Source of the DNA: Paragonimus westermani | Lineage: Eukaryota; Platyhelminthes; Trematoda; Plagiorchiida; Troglotrematidae | NCBI GenBank assembly: GCA_008508345.1 | Contig: QNGE01000142.1 | Span: forward strand, 202,063-266,062 | Direction: 5' to 3' | Length of the DNA stretch: 64,000 nt | Shown: positions 34,401-45,100 of the stretch, one piece after another | Numbering within the stretch: the stretch's first letter is position 1 | Layout of the letters: each line of letters opens with the position of its first letter | Program-made: the position numbers and the translations under genes | The notes under the pieces: model-generated | The model's input: only the letters and a program-made list of their open reading frames with translations | The model's database searches: none | Told to the model about the DNA's origin: nothing

Positions 34401-37320
34401 AACTCCCAACCAGTGGTGGTCATAATGAATTGCCTGTAGCCGGAACATCGAACTCTGCAAACGAGAACATTTAACCTCACCTGAATATACTGTTTAAATA
34501 TTATGGCCATGTTTACAGCATATTTAATAATGGTACCCACATAACAGATTCCGATAGGAAATAACGATTTGTAACAATTCGACGACCACATTCAGGCATT
34601 CGTACATGCGTAATGAAGGGCTGAAAGAAAATTAGTTTGATGGAACTCATCAACATACTCTTTGGAGCTCGGAGCGATTCAAAGTAATCTGTTGCACGGC
34701 AACAGCTGAATAATTCACAACCTGTATGGTTGACCCATGGTATGCTGAATTATTCATGGTTAGAGCCGATCTCATTCGAACAAGGTTTTCTTGCAACTCC
34801 GATGAGTGCATCTCGTGTGGAAATCGTAGCACGCGCGTTCCATTTGCCGGTGTGTGGATTACTTAATATATATATGCAACAGTGGAACTTGGAGCATCTT
34901 TGAAATGTAGTTTTCTGCTGAAATGTTATTGTCCGACTTTTGATCCAGGTTCAGTTTATATTCATCAAACGGTAGATTTTTTCTCTAACACCTAGTATGT
35001 TTCATTCAAGATGACTGTGTTGAGGCCACTGTTGAGTTGGAAGAAAACGATGTCCAGGTTTCTCTCCAAACTCTCAACGCTTCACAGCGATTCGTTGCTT
35101 AGCGACACTGGTACCATAGAGATAAGACTGAAGCCTCACAGAAGATAACGATGAACACATTACAAGGGCCACGTGTATGTTTTCATTTGTCTTCTAGCTG
35201 ATTGCATAGGTTTTCAAACTTGACCTAAGTTGGAGTGTAGTCAGTTTTCTCTTACTTGATTTCCCCCTCTTTCACCTGTAATCAGTTTATTGGATGAAGC
35301 TATACAATTCTTGAAGTCAAGGTGTTTACCCTAGGACTGCGTATTGTTTGGTTCAAGTGGCAGCCTCAAGCCAGGATGTGCTGTCCAACATGCTGTCCAA
35401 CAATGAACAATCATCCCTCTAGATGTATCGTGTAGAAATGTGTAACAAACCTGAGTAATTGCTGTGGTAGTGTCTGTGAGCAAGAGCGATGCTAAACAAT
35501 GAACTAGATGATGTATTGTTTGTATCGTGTTGTGCGATTCCCACGCAAATAAATCAAGACCCAACTATGCACCCTATATTTGCGAGGGCAACGTCTAACA
35601 GTTTTTCAGTCTCACAAAAATAATCATCTGCTGTTTTTAATAGTGGCGTCTAATCAATGGTCTTCAATAGAAGGTGCAAATGTCACTGACTTACTTATTG
35701 TGTACAACACATATAGACGAAATTCAATCTCAGGCCACCTGTAACGAACTCAGAGGAAAAGCCGTGTTTGTATCATCCGCTTGATGTTCACTTGGATATA
35801 ACACGTCGGTTGCCGAAATATTCACTCGTGTGGGATAAATGAGGTGCTGCAGGGATTTTCTTGAAGGTGTTGTTACAAACACCTTTAAGTTCGAATTAGT
35901 AATGAACAAAGTGAATTTGGGCTCTAAGTTCGCGCACGCGCATTTAGGAACAAAAAAGTCACTCAATATCAGGTGGCTTTATGAAGCTGATTCCGATCAG
36001 CAGTTGCATTATTGTGTAATGGTTGTGTTTATCATCTGGATAATTGCAACCGGAGAGCTAAACCTCGTCGCCATTCCGTTATGCCCCTAAACTTACTAGT
36101 TTGGTTGTATGTGTCAAACTGTCCGTGATGTGAACGATTAGAGAAAGAAGTGTATCGCGCTTGGGAAAGGAGTACAATTAGTTCATTCTCTGCAGATATA
36201 TTTTGAAACTGAGGCGTATATCATACGCCCGTTTCTATATTCAAACTATTCAGTACGGGGGAAGTCAGATGAAGCTCGATGTCAACTTACTTAAGCATTT
36301 TTCTATCGGGCGTACTGTGGATGGGACTGGTTGATTTTTATCTTCCACAAGCGATTGCAAATAAGTAACATGATATCAAACTCACACGTCTCATATATTA
36401 CTGTAGGAAACATTTGAAAATGTCCCGTTTCGTCTTGAAACATTCTGTCCACCCAGGCAAAATCCTTACTACCCAGAATGGTAACATCTACATTTTCAAC
36501 AAGCAATACAGTATGAGACTAAATGGAGCGTAGGAGAATTGAACATAGGCTAACTGATTCTGATCAAACATTACGGGCACTTGACGACAGCTGGCAATTC
36601 ACCGCATCTTCGCATATTCACTGCCTGAGTATCCAGTTGGTCAGGATGAAAAAAGCAGCTTGTTTTACTGATTACTATGTTCTCATACTGATTGGCTGTG
36701 AAACCTGTACCGAATTAAACCAATCGACACAACTAGGCTCAACACAACCTTATTCGGTTCTGTAGGCTGATCGTCGATAACCAACAGTTGGTGATCGCCT
36801 GTAGTACGGAGGTGGGCTGATGGGTGACTATTTACTCAGGAGACGTTTGATAGAATATTGTGGGTACGGATTATCATAAAAGGACGATCCGGTGGAAAGA
36901 TGGGCGTGCTCTCAATGGTGGTCCAATTTATGCACAGGAAGCCATCCTATCAGATAAAAAGGACTTGCATTTTCTGAAACACAACATGGAACGTCTTCTG
37001 TATAAAAGCTTCTCTCAAAATTCATTTTCTGTTAGTAGCGTACGTCCATAAAAACCAAGTAATTCAAGTTGACGTCGCTTCGTAAACCTATACACAGAAG
37101 TTAAAAAACTCCAGTAGAAAAGCGGTTTTCTTCGTGGCAGATTGCTGCTGATGGCGGTTTCCCTTTCTGCAAAGCAGTCTAGAGCGCTGAGGATTAGTGT
37201 TCACCTTTGTCTAGAAATGATACGGTGAGCAACTTATGCAAAAATCTACTACTCAAAGAATGTGCTATATGGTAAGGTTCATTCGGGCCATCAATACTTA
37301 GAAACAAATGCATATGCACA
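22491..37320. other. Long stretch without recognised genes
   Basis: Only short open frames on both strands. One frame at 27515-27784 is listed separately. Short oddities are an imperfect CAT-rich run near 31321-31355 and a doubled TGCTGTCCAACA near 35380-35402. Loose tRNA B-box-like matches near 24265, 29580 and 32390 were not strong enough to call SINEs. Confidence 0.4.
27515..27784 (+). CDS. Unrecognised open frame, possible terminal exon
   Basis: The + frame is open for 90 codons from a stop at 27512 to TGA at 27782-27784. Composition is protein-like and hydrophilic, with a Pro/Ser/Gly-rich middle and a short end motif IPLHVLARM. A CTCCTTCAG acceptor-like sequence occurs at 27561-27569 inside the frame. 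The opposite strand is also open over nearly the same bases (27822-27478, 114 codons), so the frame may be chance. No family recognised. Not a confident gene. Confidence 0.18.
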   Translation, partial: AILDFIKAHSNLRLFPPSEFLSGWPVGRFSTLEAHVGKEGKLLSNIPRNAFGSDSPPRNASIQSFEKQGIPLHVLARMVSPVKAEFISL

Positions 37321-37648
37321 GAATTTCAATAATCTAAGGAACATAATCACTTTCATGTCAGATCCGAGCCCGATCACCAACGCTGATTGACGTTAAAACT
37401 GCTTGTCAAACTGTGTCAATTGTCCACCTATGTTCACTGGTGACCTAGAGCCGGAAACCAGAAAGTCCACCTCATATATTCCAGAAATTAGGTTTTCTGG
37501 ATGTTCAGACCGCGACTGCCTTTGGGAAGACAGTGTATGTAACCGGACAGACGATCACGCCCTATCAAGTAGGTTCTGAGAGTGGAAATTAGCGGTCGAG
37601 AATTTGTAGTCGTAAACCCTCTTTCCCATTTGGTGTGTAGTTCCTGCA

Positions 37649-37981
37649 GTGTATTTGAAAGAATCGCTTCTAAACTGCACTCATAACGTACAGTTTATTT
37701 TAAGTGGTGACATTTATAAACAAACGGACGGAGTGTCAATGGAGTCACCAATAGGACAACTGCTGGCGAACATTTATATGGGCAAGCTGAAACGAACAGT
37801 GTTCAGCCCTGTCACAGATCAGATGATTTTCTCACGGCGTTATGTGGGTGATATATTCGCTGTCATAAATCCATCAGTCAGCGAGGCTAATATTTTAAAC
37901 GACTCCAACTGCGCACGTTCACTGATAATTTTCATCTCCGTACTGCAGTCAGATGATTCCGTTTTCTGGACCTCGCTCTGA
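37649..37981 (+). pseudogene. Penelope-like reverse transcriptase fragment
   Basis: An open frame of 110 codons. It contains NVQFILSGDIYKQTDGVSM, then ESPIGQLLANIYM, corresponding to the PLE block with Y-x-Q-x-DG-x-AMGSPLGPLLA-x-I-x-M. Motif C follows as RRYVGDIFAV (37838-37867), where families have RYVDD. The first catalytic Asp is Gly (GGT at 37847-37849), and MGSP is MESP. The RT would be inactive. Confidence 0.88.
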
Positions 37982-38229
37982 GAAGGAATGACAGAAGTTT
38001 GAAACTCTTTTTATCGTAAGAATACTTGATCGGGTCAGTTTGACTAACTTAAAATACAGGCGAAACCTGGTCAACTGTTTGCCGGGAAATGCCAGAAGAA
38101 TTTGCTCAGCAGACAAGAAATGCAGATTGTAACCCGTAAGCTACCAAAGAATGGCTACAGTGACAACATTTTGATCAGACATATTAGTGCAGCTCATGCA
38201 TCAGTTAAGGTTCATGAGGTTGATAAAAA

Positions 38230-38414
38230 GCCCTTTTTCGTTTGGTTGCCAGTCAAAGGCTGAATCACTGACCCGTTCGCTTACTAAATCCTTTAAGAGA
38301 GCGGTCAGTGCAGCCAGACCGATTATTTTATTCACCAGTTCACCGTCGGTTGCTCTGAGTCTGAGGGATAAAGCGTCGGTCCATGAGTCTTTTAAGGGTG
38401 ATTCACTCGTTTGA
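38230..38414 (+). pseudogene. Penelope-like linker region between RT and endonuclease
   Basis: The block KSPFSFGCQS (ORF frame) or PFFVWLPVKG (adjacent frame) is followed by AVSAARPIILFTSSPSVAL. This corresponds to the conserved PLE segment around FLWLPFKG and AR-x-x-x-F-x-SSP. The change of frame within it shows a small indel. Confidence 0.75.
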
Positions 38415-38700
38415 CTGCAATTGTACAAAAAACTACGTGGGCTGCACGACCCGACTTCTGTCTAAATGAATCAGAGAACATCATTCAGCACGGATAGGAA
38501 CAGATGAAAGAATATCGATAACGACTGCTACTGCAAGTCACCTGACCGGCAGTGACCATCTGGTCAACATTGATCGATCGTTCACCAGCATCCACAAGGT
38601 ACCACCGAATATGTCGAAACCCGTTCGTCAGCGAATGTTGGTCACCACCGAGACCATTGTTATTCGATTACGTGACCCAACCTTGTGTGGGGAGAAAACT
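38401..38700 (+). pseudogene. Penelope-like GIY-YIG endonuclease, stop-interrupted
   Basis: The frame from 38401 reads HSFDCNCTKNYVGCTTRLLSK, then a TGA stop at 38467-38469, then IREHHSARIG. The pattern C-x-C-x-x-x-YVG-x-T-x-R-L-x-x-R-I-x-EH is the PLE version of the GIY-YIG nuclease. The stop stands where PLEs have Arg, so it is likely CGA to TGA, a CpG-type change. Downstream TASHLTGSDHLVN fits the S-x-x-x-HL block. The frame continues to CGEK near 38697. Confidence 0.85.
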
Positions 38701-38820
38701 TCGTTCAATCGTTCCAGCTGCCTTGGCCGTTCACTCACTCACCTGATGGATACGCAGACGATCAGAGTTCAGCTGACGTTCATGAACTTAAAATTGACAT
38801 GGTGTGGATTTTGACTTACC
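38685..38820 (+). pseudogene. Penelope-like C-terminal tail
   Basis: In a third frame GENFVQSFQLPWPFTH continues the endonuclease tail. Families end with CGQ-x-x-x-L-x-LPWP-like residues, hence a frameshift at about 38.69 kb. Confidence 0.7.
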
Positions 38821-38959
38821 AAGCTTCGCATATGATCGTTTTGAATTTTACTTTCTTTTATGACTGCAACACCTTGGTGAAGTTTTATCGGAAACATGTT
38901 CATTACGCTCCGTGTTTATTGTTAGTTTTGTATGTTATCACCGTTATTAGTTACGTATC

Positions 38960-39416
38960 GTTTTGAATTCTAAGACAATAGAGTTTAACTGTTGAGCGTG
39001 TTGTCTATATAGATCCCTAAAGTGAGATATCCAGAGGAAGCAGGCCGGAAGTTGAGATAATTTTGAACGTTTGTACAATACCAGTATGAGCAGAAAAACG
39101 TGCGAATGTAACGAGGTAGAAAGTGCTAATCACAACGAGACCTACAACAAACAGAGAACGTTTATTTGTTCCTCATCACAAAACTTGCCTACATCTGACC
39201 ATAATCAAATTGTGATATTTTTCTGATGTTGGTTTGCTACAGTTTCTGATGGGGATTCTGTGAAATTGTTAAGAGTAGAAGTGCAACAGTGTCTATTTAC
39301 TCTGTACCCTGTTGACCGCTTTGCAAGCTCAGATCCAGTTCAAAAACGTGTAAAACAAACTGAAACATTAATGCTACACTTCATTAGAAAATGCAGGTTA
39401 GTTACGAAACGAGGTA
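38960..39416. other. No recognised feature
   Basis: Between the Penelope-like remnant and the gypsy integrase fragment. It may include PLE 3' untranslated sequence. Confidence 0.35.
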
Positions 39417-39860
39417 TTATATATCCCTTGTCTCTTTCTTACCTCCCGCACTGCACTGTTTCCGACGAAAACTTATAAACATGACCATGTCCGAAGGGCA
39501 GATCAATGGTGCAGTGTGGTATAGTGTACGAAGAGGTTTGATTTTGCTTACATGCTTCTTGAGACGTTCAGCGTAGCCTGAAATGTCGGTGTAGTCAGCT
39601 GTTTCGAACAGCAAAATGAAGTGGCTTGGTAGGCAAAAAGTTGTGCCAAACATAATTTCTGCAGGCAAATGATAAATGTCCTGTTTGACAGATGAATGAA
39701 GTCCCAGGAGAGCATTGGATTGGCATCATACCTGGTATGTTGGGTTCTCGTGTGTCTTCAGAGAGGCATTAAGTTGTCAATGAAATCGTTCAATGAGGGC
39801 CATTGGCACAGAGGGATTAACACGAGATCCGCAACAGTTTACAGGAATGGCGAATAAAAT
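39417..39860 (-). pseudogene. Second Ty3/gypsy fragment, integrase C-terminal part
   Basis: Minus frames read MALIERFH, a stop, then QLNASLKTHENPT (about 39828-39765), LLGLHSSVKQDIYHL (about 39720-39675) and PAEIMFGTTFCLPSHF, with GYAERLKKHVSKIKPL (39668-39510). These match the CsRn1-type integrase string with ERFHR-x-LK-x-x-L, LGIR-x-x-x-K-x-D-x-x-x-x-x-AELVYG-x-x-LRLP. There is an in-frame stop and one shift. It is a solo fragment on the same strand as the 17-21 kb element but not continuous with it. Confidence 0.82.
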
Positions 39861-39869
39861 GCTTTCCTA

Positions 39870-42199
39870 GATGTGTTGTCCTAACCACTGTGATATCAAA
39901 TACAGATATCCGTTGTTCTAAAACTGTTACAGTGAAGGTAATGTTTGTAAAATTGATAACCACAGTGTGTCCAAAAAAGGAAACTATCAATCAGTTAGGC
40001 GAGAGTGAGAGTTGCGCAGCGGAGACGTCGTAAACAACCTGGACAGAAATTATGGGATCACAAATTAGCTCGCGATGATTCTAGATGTCGGTTCAGGTGG
40101 CCTTAAACATTATTATTCAAATGTGTACGTGGATGGGACATTCAAGTTGAAGGGGCTGTTGGATGGATGAGAGGCGAATGAGTGGCTGAGAATAAGCAAT
40201 AAGACTTGACACACGGCCATAAACGGTCACGCATCCAATCATGAACTGACTCTGGTGCAAATAACCACCTCAAAGACAGTTTCGGTGACAAGCTTACTGG
40301 TAAAATGGACTGAAGTGTTTAGTGAGAATGATAACACCAAAAACTGGCAATTCAGCAGCCAAGGCGGAACCCACCGTCATCGATTTCTGATTCCCTTTCG
40401 GACAAAGGTCCCTTGGTTGACCCACTAGCATCGTTCGTTTTAGTGTTGAGCACTCGAACAAATGAGTCTGTTGGTATACGCTCTGACGATCAAGCAACCT
40501 CGAATAAGTGTTTGCTAATAAATGATGGTGCTGCAGTCAGTGTGTTTGCAATGGAGTCGACCTTGATTTTGTTAATTTACGTCAAATTTACTTGCTGTTC
40601 TTAATGGCGCGCGAGCTTTACATAAAGTGTGGTCTTGTTTGTGAAACTGGCGAGAACCGATGAATAGATAACTGAAGCTAAAAACGTGACCGCGGCAGGG
40701 ACATGTGTTGCTGACGAGCTCTGACGAGAAAAAGTATATTAATTCAAAAGATAACTGAATGGTCCCCGGGAGTTTTACCAGTTTTACTATGAAATTTGAG
40801 TGGTCTTCAATTCGCAAACAAACGAAGTGTTGACATCATGCAACATTTTTCTTTTCGTCCTGTTGATGAACTAGAACATACATTGTTTTACGCAGCATTC
40901 AACCACTGTGTATGGAACCAATCCAGATTTGTTTTCAGATTATGCACAATTGGGTTTGAGCATACAGTTCTACAGCATATCAAGTAACTATCGCGTAAAT
41001 CCGCGCCGAAATAAATCGCGCATTCTAGAATGGGATTTTGACTGTTACAAGTCATGAGTGGCACCAAGTTTATCGATGACAGAACCATGTAGCAAATGTG
41101 TATACTGCCATGTTTTGTTCTTTTTAATTCCCACTGCCAGAACTGAGTATAAAACTTGCTTGGATCCGCGAGAATTTCATTTCATACATTTCAATCCTAA
41201 GTGTGAGGTTGACTCGTGTTGTCTTTGCTCAGCGTTGAAATGCGGTCACACTTCCTAACTTGTTCGACTGTGTCCGGACACACTTTTGATGAATAATGGC
41301 CAATTAGAAACCGCAAGGCAAACAGTCATTTTAGACGAACATGTGGGTTGTTCCATGAAGATAGTTACGCATAATCTCTGGTTGCACATCTGATGGCCTT
41401 GCAACTGAATACACTGAGGGTAGATGTGAATTTATTCCGTCCACATTGTACCCGGCCGAGTTTCAGAAGAAGTCGTAAAAATACCAAGAACGTGCATGGA
41501 TAAGTTTTCGGAAATAGCAATCACCTGGATTGTCCTCAATGTTTACGCACTTTTAGCGTACCGCTTGTTAACATGTCTCATTTCAATTATTATTGAGAAC
41601 TCACATATTTTGCGGTCAACTTGATAGAGTTGTTAAAATTCATTTGCGTTCGATGTCAAAAAAATTCAGTTAGTATTAAATGCATCACAAATTATTTTAT
41701 ACCCCTGATCATTATTTACAGGAATGGGTGTAAAAAGTGATAAGTAAAATAGTCAGAAGACTTACGAATACAAAGACATACCTGACTGTAGGGGAACAAC
41801 TTGGTAATTTCTCCAACTATCCATTAGACCAGCGCAGCAAAATACACTGAGGTAATACTACAAAAGTTTCACACAGAATCCATTTGAGCATAGAAGTGAA
41901 GGCTACGAGACTGCCCTCTCAATGAAACGTTCTACCCCACTTGTGTCAAGTGGCATCAATCACGCTTCACATGTATCGATGATATAAACTTCACCGGTTC
42001 GCTTGCCTCCAGCTTACTTTTAGTACGATGGTAAAAAAGGAGATGGTTTAATTTTGAAAACGTTGCATTCATCTGTGAATTGGGTCTGAAGAACGGAAAT
42101 TGAGACAGCCTTTCACAAATATGTAATATGTGCCGTGAATAACCAAGGTTTAATTCGGAAAATTCCGAATTGCGTTACCAATTCCTAAACGTCAGTTCG
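39870..42199. other. No recognised gene
   Basis: Short open frames only. An imperfect 20-bp palindrome lies at 42152-42171, 28 bp outside the big inverted repeat. Confidence 0.4.
42152..42171. repeat. Short palindrome near outer end of left arm
   Basis: Two 9-base arms, AATTCGGAA and TTCCGAATT, flank AA. It is close to, but outside, the left arm and absent beside the right arm, where the N gap begins. Confidence 0.7.
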
Positions 42200-45100
42200 A
42201 GCAAGATTATGGAAAAAGCAAGTCATGTGATGCTCTCCTAGACAGTATTTTATACATCCGGAACTCACGCAAACACCTAACTAATTTGCAGTATACCAAC
42301 ATATAGCAACAGAACGGTAATTCTGAATAAAAGAACTACACATGTGAATATGCACGGAAGTGTGGAGAAAAGAGAACCCGGAATGATGAACCGCAGGACT
42401 GACTTCAACCGAGATAGCCGCAGCGCTTGAGAAGGTTGTTTTCGAAACACCTAGGGACATATGGCATTCATCCACAAGGACTTCAACAAACAAAAACACA
42501 ATGGTAATAGTTTTCTTATAATAAGTCATGCAATAGATGTCGAGACGATGCGAACCGTGTTTGGAATAAACGTCTCACCATTACTGAAACTGGGTTCCGT
42601 CTGATGGTTCCAACTCAGGCATTTTGGCTAGTCAACTGTATCACCAGCCATTGTACTGCATGTTTTATCAGTAGAGTAATCAGTCATATCTGAGCAGCAT
42701 TTGCATAGTGACGGGAGTTGCAGACGAGAGATTTTCTGTCAGCATCCTCACCAACCGCGTTTGTGGTACATGGGGTCTGTTGTTTCCCAAACAATGCAAC
42801 GGATATACGTCGGTGTCATATGACCTAATCAGCTTGCGACATTCTAGTGGTGGATTTCTTCCATGCTGAGGGAGAAACGGCACAAGACATAAACTTTCAC
42901 GTGTAGATATTTACCGCTTTTTGCACTTGACTTGATCAGTAGAAACAATCGTCTTTGTGGCAACTATGACCTGAATACTCTAATTATTCGGTTATCCTCA
43001 TCCACTTGTCTGGTCGTAAGAATATATATCACCTACGACCTTCAAACTGTTGACCGCAGAAGTCAGCATATTGCGGAATCCATGGTTTTTCCTGAATGCT
43101 AGAAAGTACCATCCGTCGAATTTTCTGTCAATCAACTTTGATTCACTCCGTGATTTGTCCACACTGATATTTTAATCGAGCAAGTGTACTAAGTACTTCA
43201 ATGATTTTTGTTTATACTGTGAAGTTGGTTGTTAAAATATTTGGTGTCGTCCGAACCTGTGATATCAGAACTAATCATAAATTAGTGACACATATCCCCG
43301 ACTGTTTGAAAAGGGTTTCATTCGAAAGGTGGCGGAATAGCCTCGTGAAGTTACTCACACTCGTCCTTCGTGTGATGTCCATCTGAACTAGAATTTCATA
43401 TGGTTGAACCAGTGAACACTTGATGAATCATACGCTGGTGAGAATATCCTTGAAAATTTGTCATCTTTGCTTTGCTGACAAATTTCGCGTGCATGCTCGA
43501 TAGTTCTGTTGAAATTGGATTTCTTCAGCTTCTGTTAATCTGATCGAAGTTCTCTACCAAATGGCCGATTAAAACTGACAAGGAAAAAGGATTTATAAAG
43601 ATGCGCGCAGAGAATACTGATACACGCCTTATAATTCAGACACAGAAGGATATCTGGTACATTGATTTTCAACTTGTGCACAGTTTTCTGGACCGAGGAC
43701 TCTTCACATCACGTCGACTGGGGAATTTTATTGAATGTTACAGAGTGCATATCACGTTCGATATAATAACAGAATGACGTGTTCTATATATATACACCGA
43801 GATTGAATAGGTAATTTGCAATACTTCGTCTAGACTGGCTGACTGTATTTTGAACATTCACACGGCAAAAATTATTCGTAAATAGAGAAACAATCTCCAC
43901 GTAGCTTCGGAGGTGGTGTTCATGTCGGTTCTGAAAAGTAGAATGACATTAGCCCGAGTCGTGTGAATTCTTTCCTCGAAATGGAATTAGGACCCATTAA
44001 TAGGGGTGACCGTGTAAGAGTTGGGATTAGGGGGCAACACAGTGCATTGATAAGGTCGAATGGCACAAGAACACATATTACAAGGGGGCTGTCTCAGCGA
44101 AATCGACGCGTGAGTGAAACCTGTATTGTAATGGAGGAACAGGGCATGTTGTTCAACGTGTAAAATAAAGCCAAGTTGTCCGAAGTGCTTCCTTTTGCAT
44201 GATTAATTTATCAACCAAGCCTCTGAAAGTAAATAACGAAACTATGATCTACGGGTAAGCGGCGGGTCGGTAAGTCCAGTATTTAATAAGAAATGTGATT
44301 AATTTAAAAACCGTCAACAGAAAAACTGAAGTAATTACTGCTCATAACAGATCCCTTATGATGTATAGTCTGGGATAGTTTCAGGAATCCCTTCAGTATA
44401 CTGAGTTACGTAACTTCACGCATCTAACTCAAACTAGACAAAGGACTGCTCAACATAGCCGACATCAACTTGCTTGCGAGATAGAGGCATGTAATTGGAA
44501 AGAGTGTTATAGAAGTGGAATAGACGAAGTAACCATACACCTAAATTCTCAGTAAGCCGTGTTTTCCAACTCACCTCATCGAAACCTAACCGGCTCGAGA
44601 AAGCTTTTTTATAAGGGCACCAGGCATACTTTAATGTGGTGAGATATACTGAATCTCCTTCCAGCCCCAGTGACGTGGTTAGAAAGGCGTCGCTTTCGTG
44701 CCCATATCTGAGTTTGAGTTGTACTAATCTGAAGCCGAATCTAGTCGGCTCAAATCAGTGGTGTGCTCTACACCATTTGACGAAAGAACTCTTGGCCATT
44801 TGTGAACGCAAAATTTCAGTGAACTGTCTCGGATCACGCCACAATGATGAGCGTTCGCATTCGCTGAATGATATTTCTCAAAACTGTTGAGTCGCACAAA
44901 TAAACCGACACAGTTCGAACCAAACTACTACCAGTAATCTTGTGGAATAGAGCACACGTTTGAGCTGAACAATTAGTGATCTTCCTTGTGCTGCACCTCA
45001 AGTCCTAGCACCTCAATAGCTGCAACCTTGTACGTTTAATTGCAAGCATTCCTGTAGGCCTCCCAAAAGCTGCGTACCACGTCTCCTCGTATCGCGCGCC

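Larger units (their letters stand above)
37610..38820 (+). mobile_element. Penelope-like element, degenerate
   Basis: A reverse transcriptase fragment, the conserved linker block and a GIY-YIG endonuclease occur in the order of Penelope-like retroelements (PLEs). At least two frameshifts and one stop interrupt it. The 5' portion may reach back to about 36.9 kb but is not recognisable. Some PLEs carry hammerheads in their terminal repeats; I saw none here. Confidence 0.85.

Noticed and set aside
36800..36850. GGCTGATGGGTGAC upstream of the Penelope-like element as a PLE hammerhead
   Set aside because: Core base changed, stem II does not pair and GAAA is absent.
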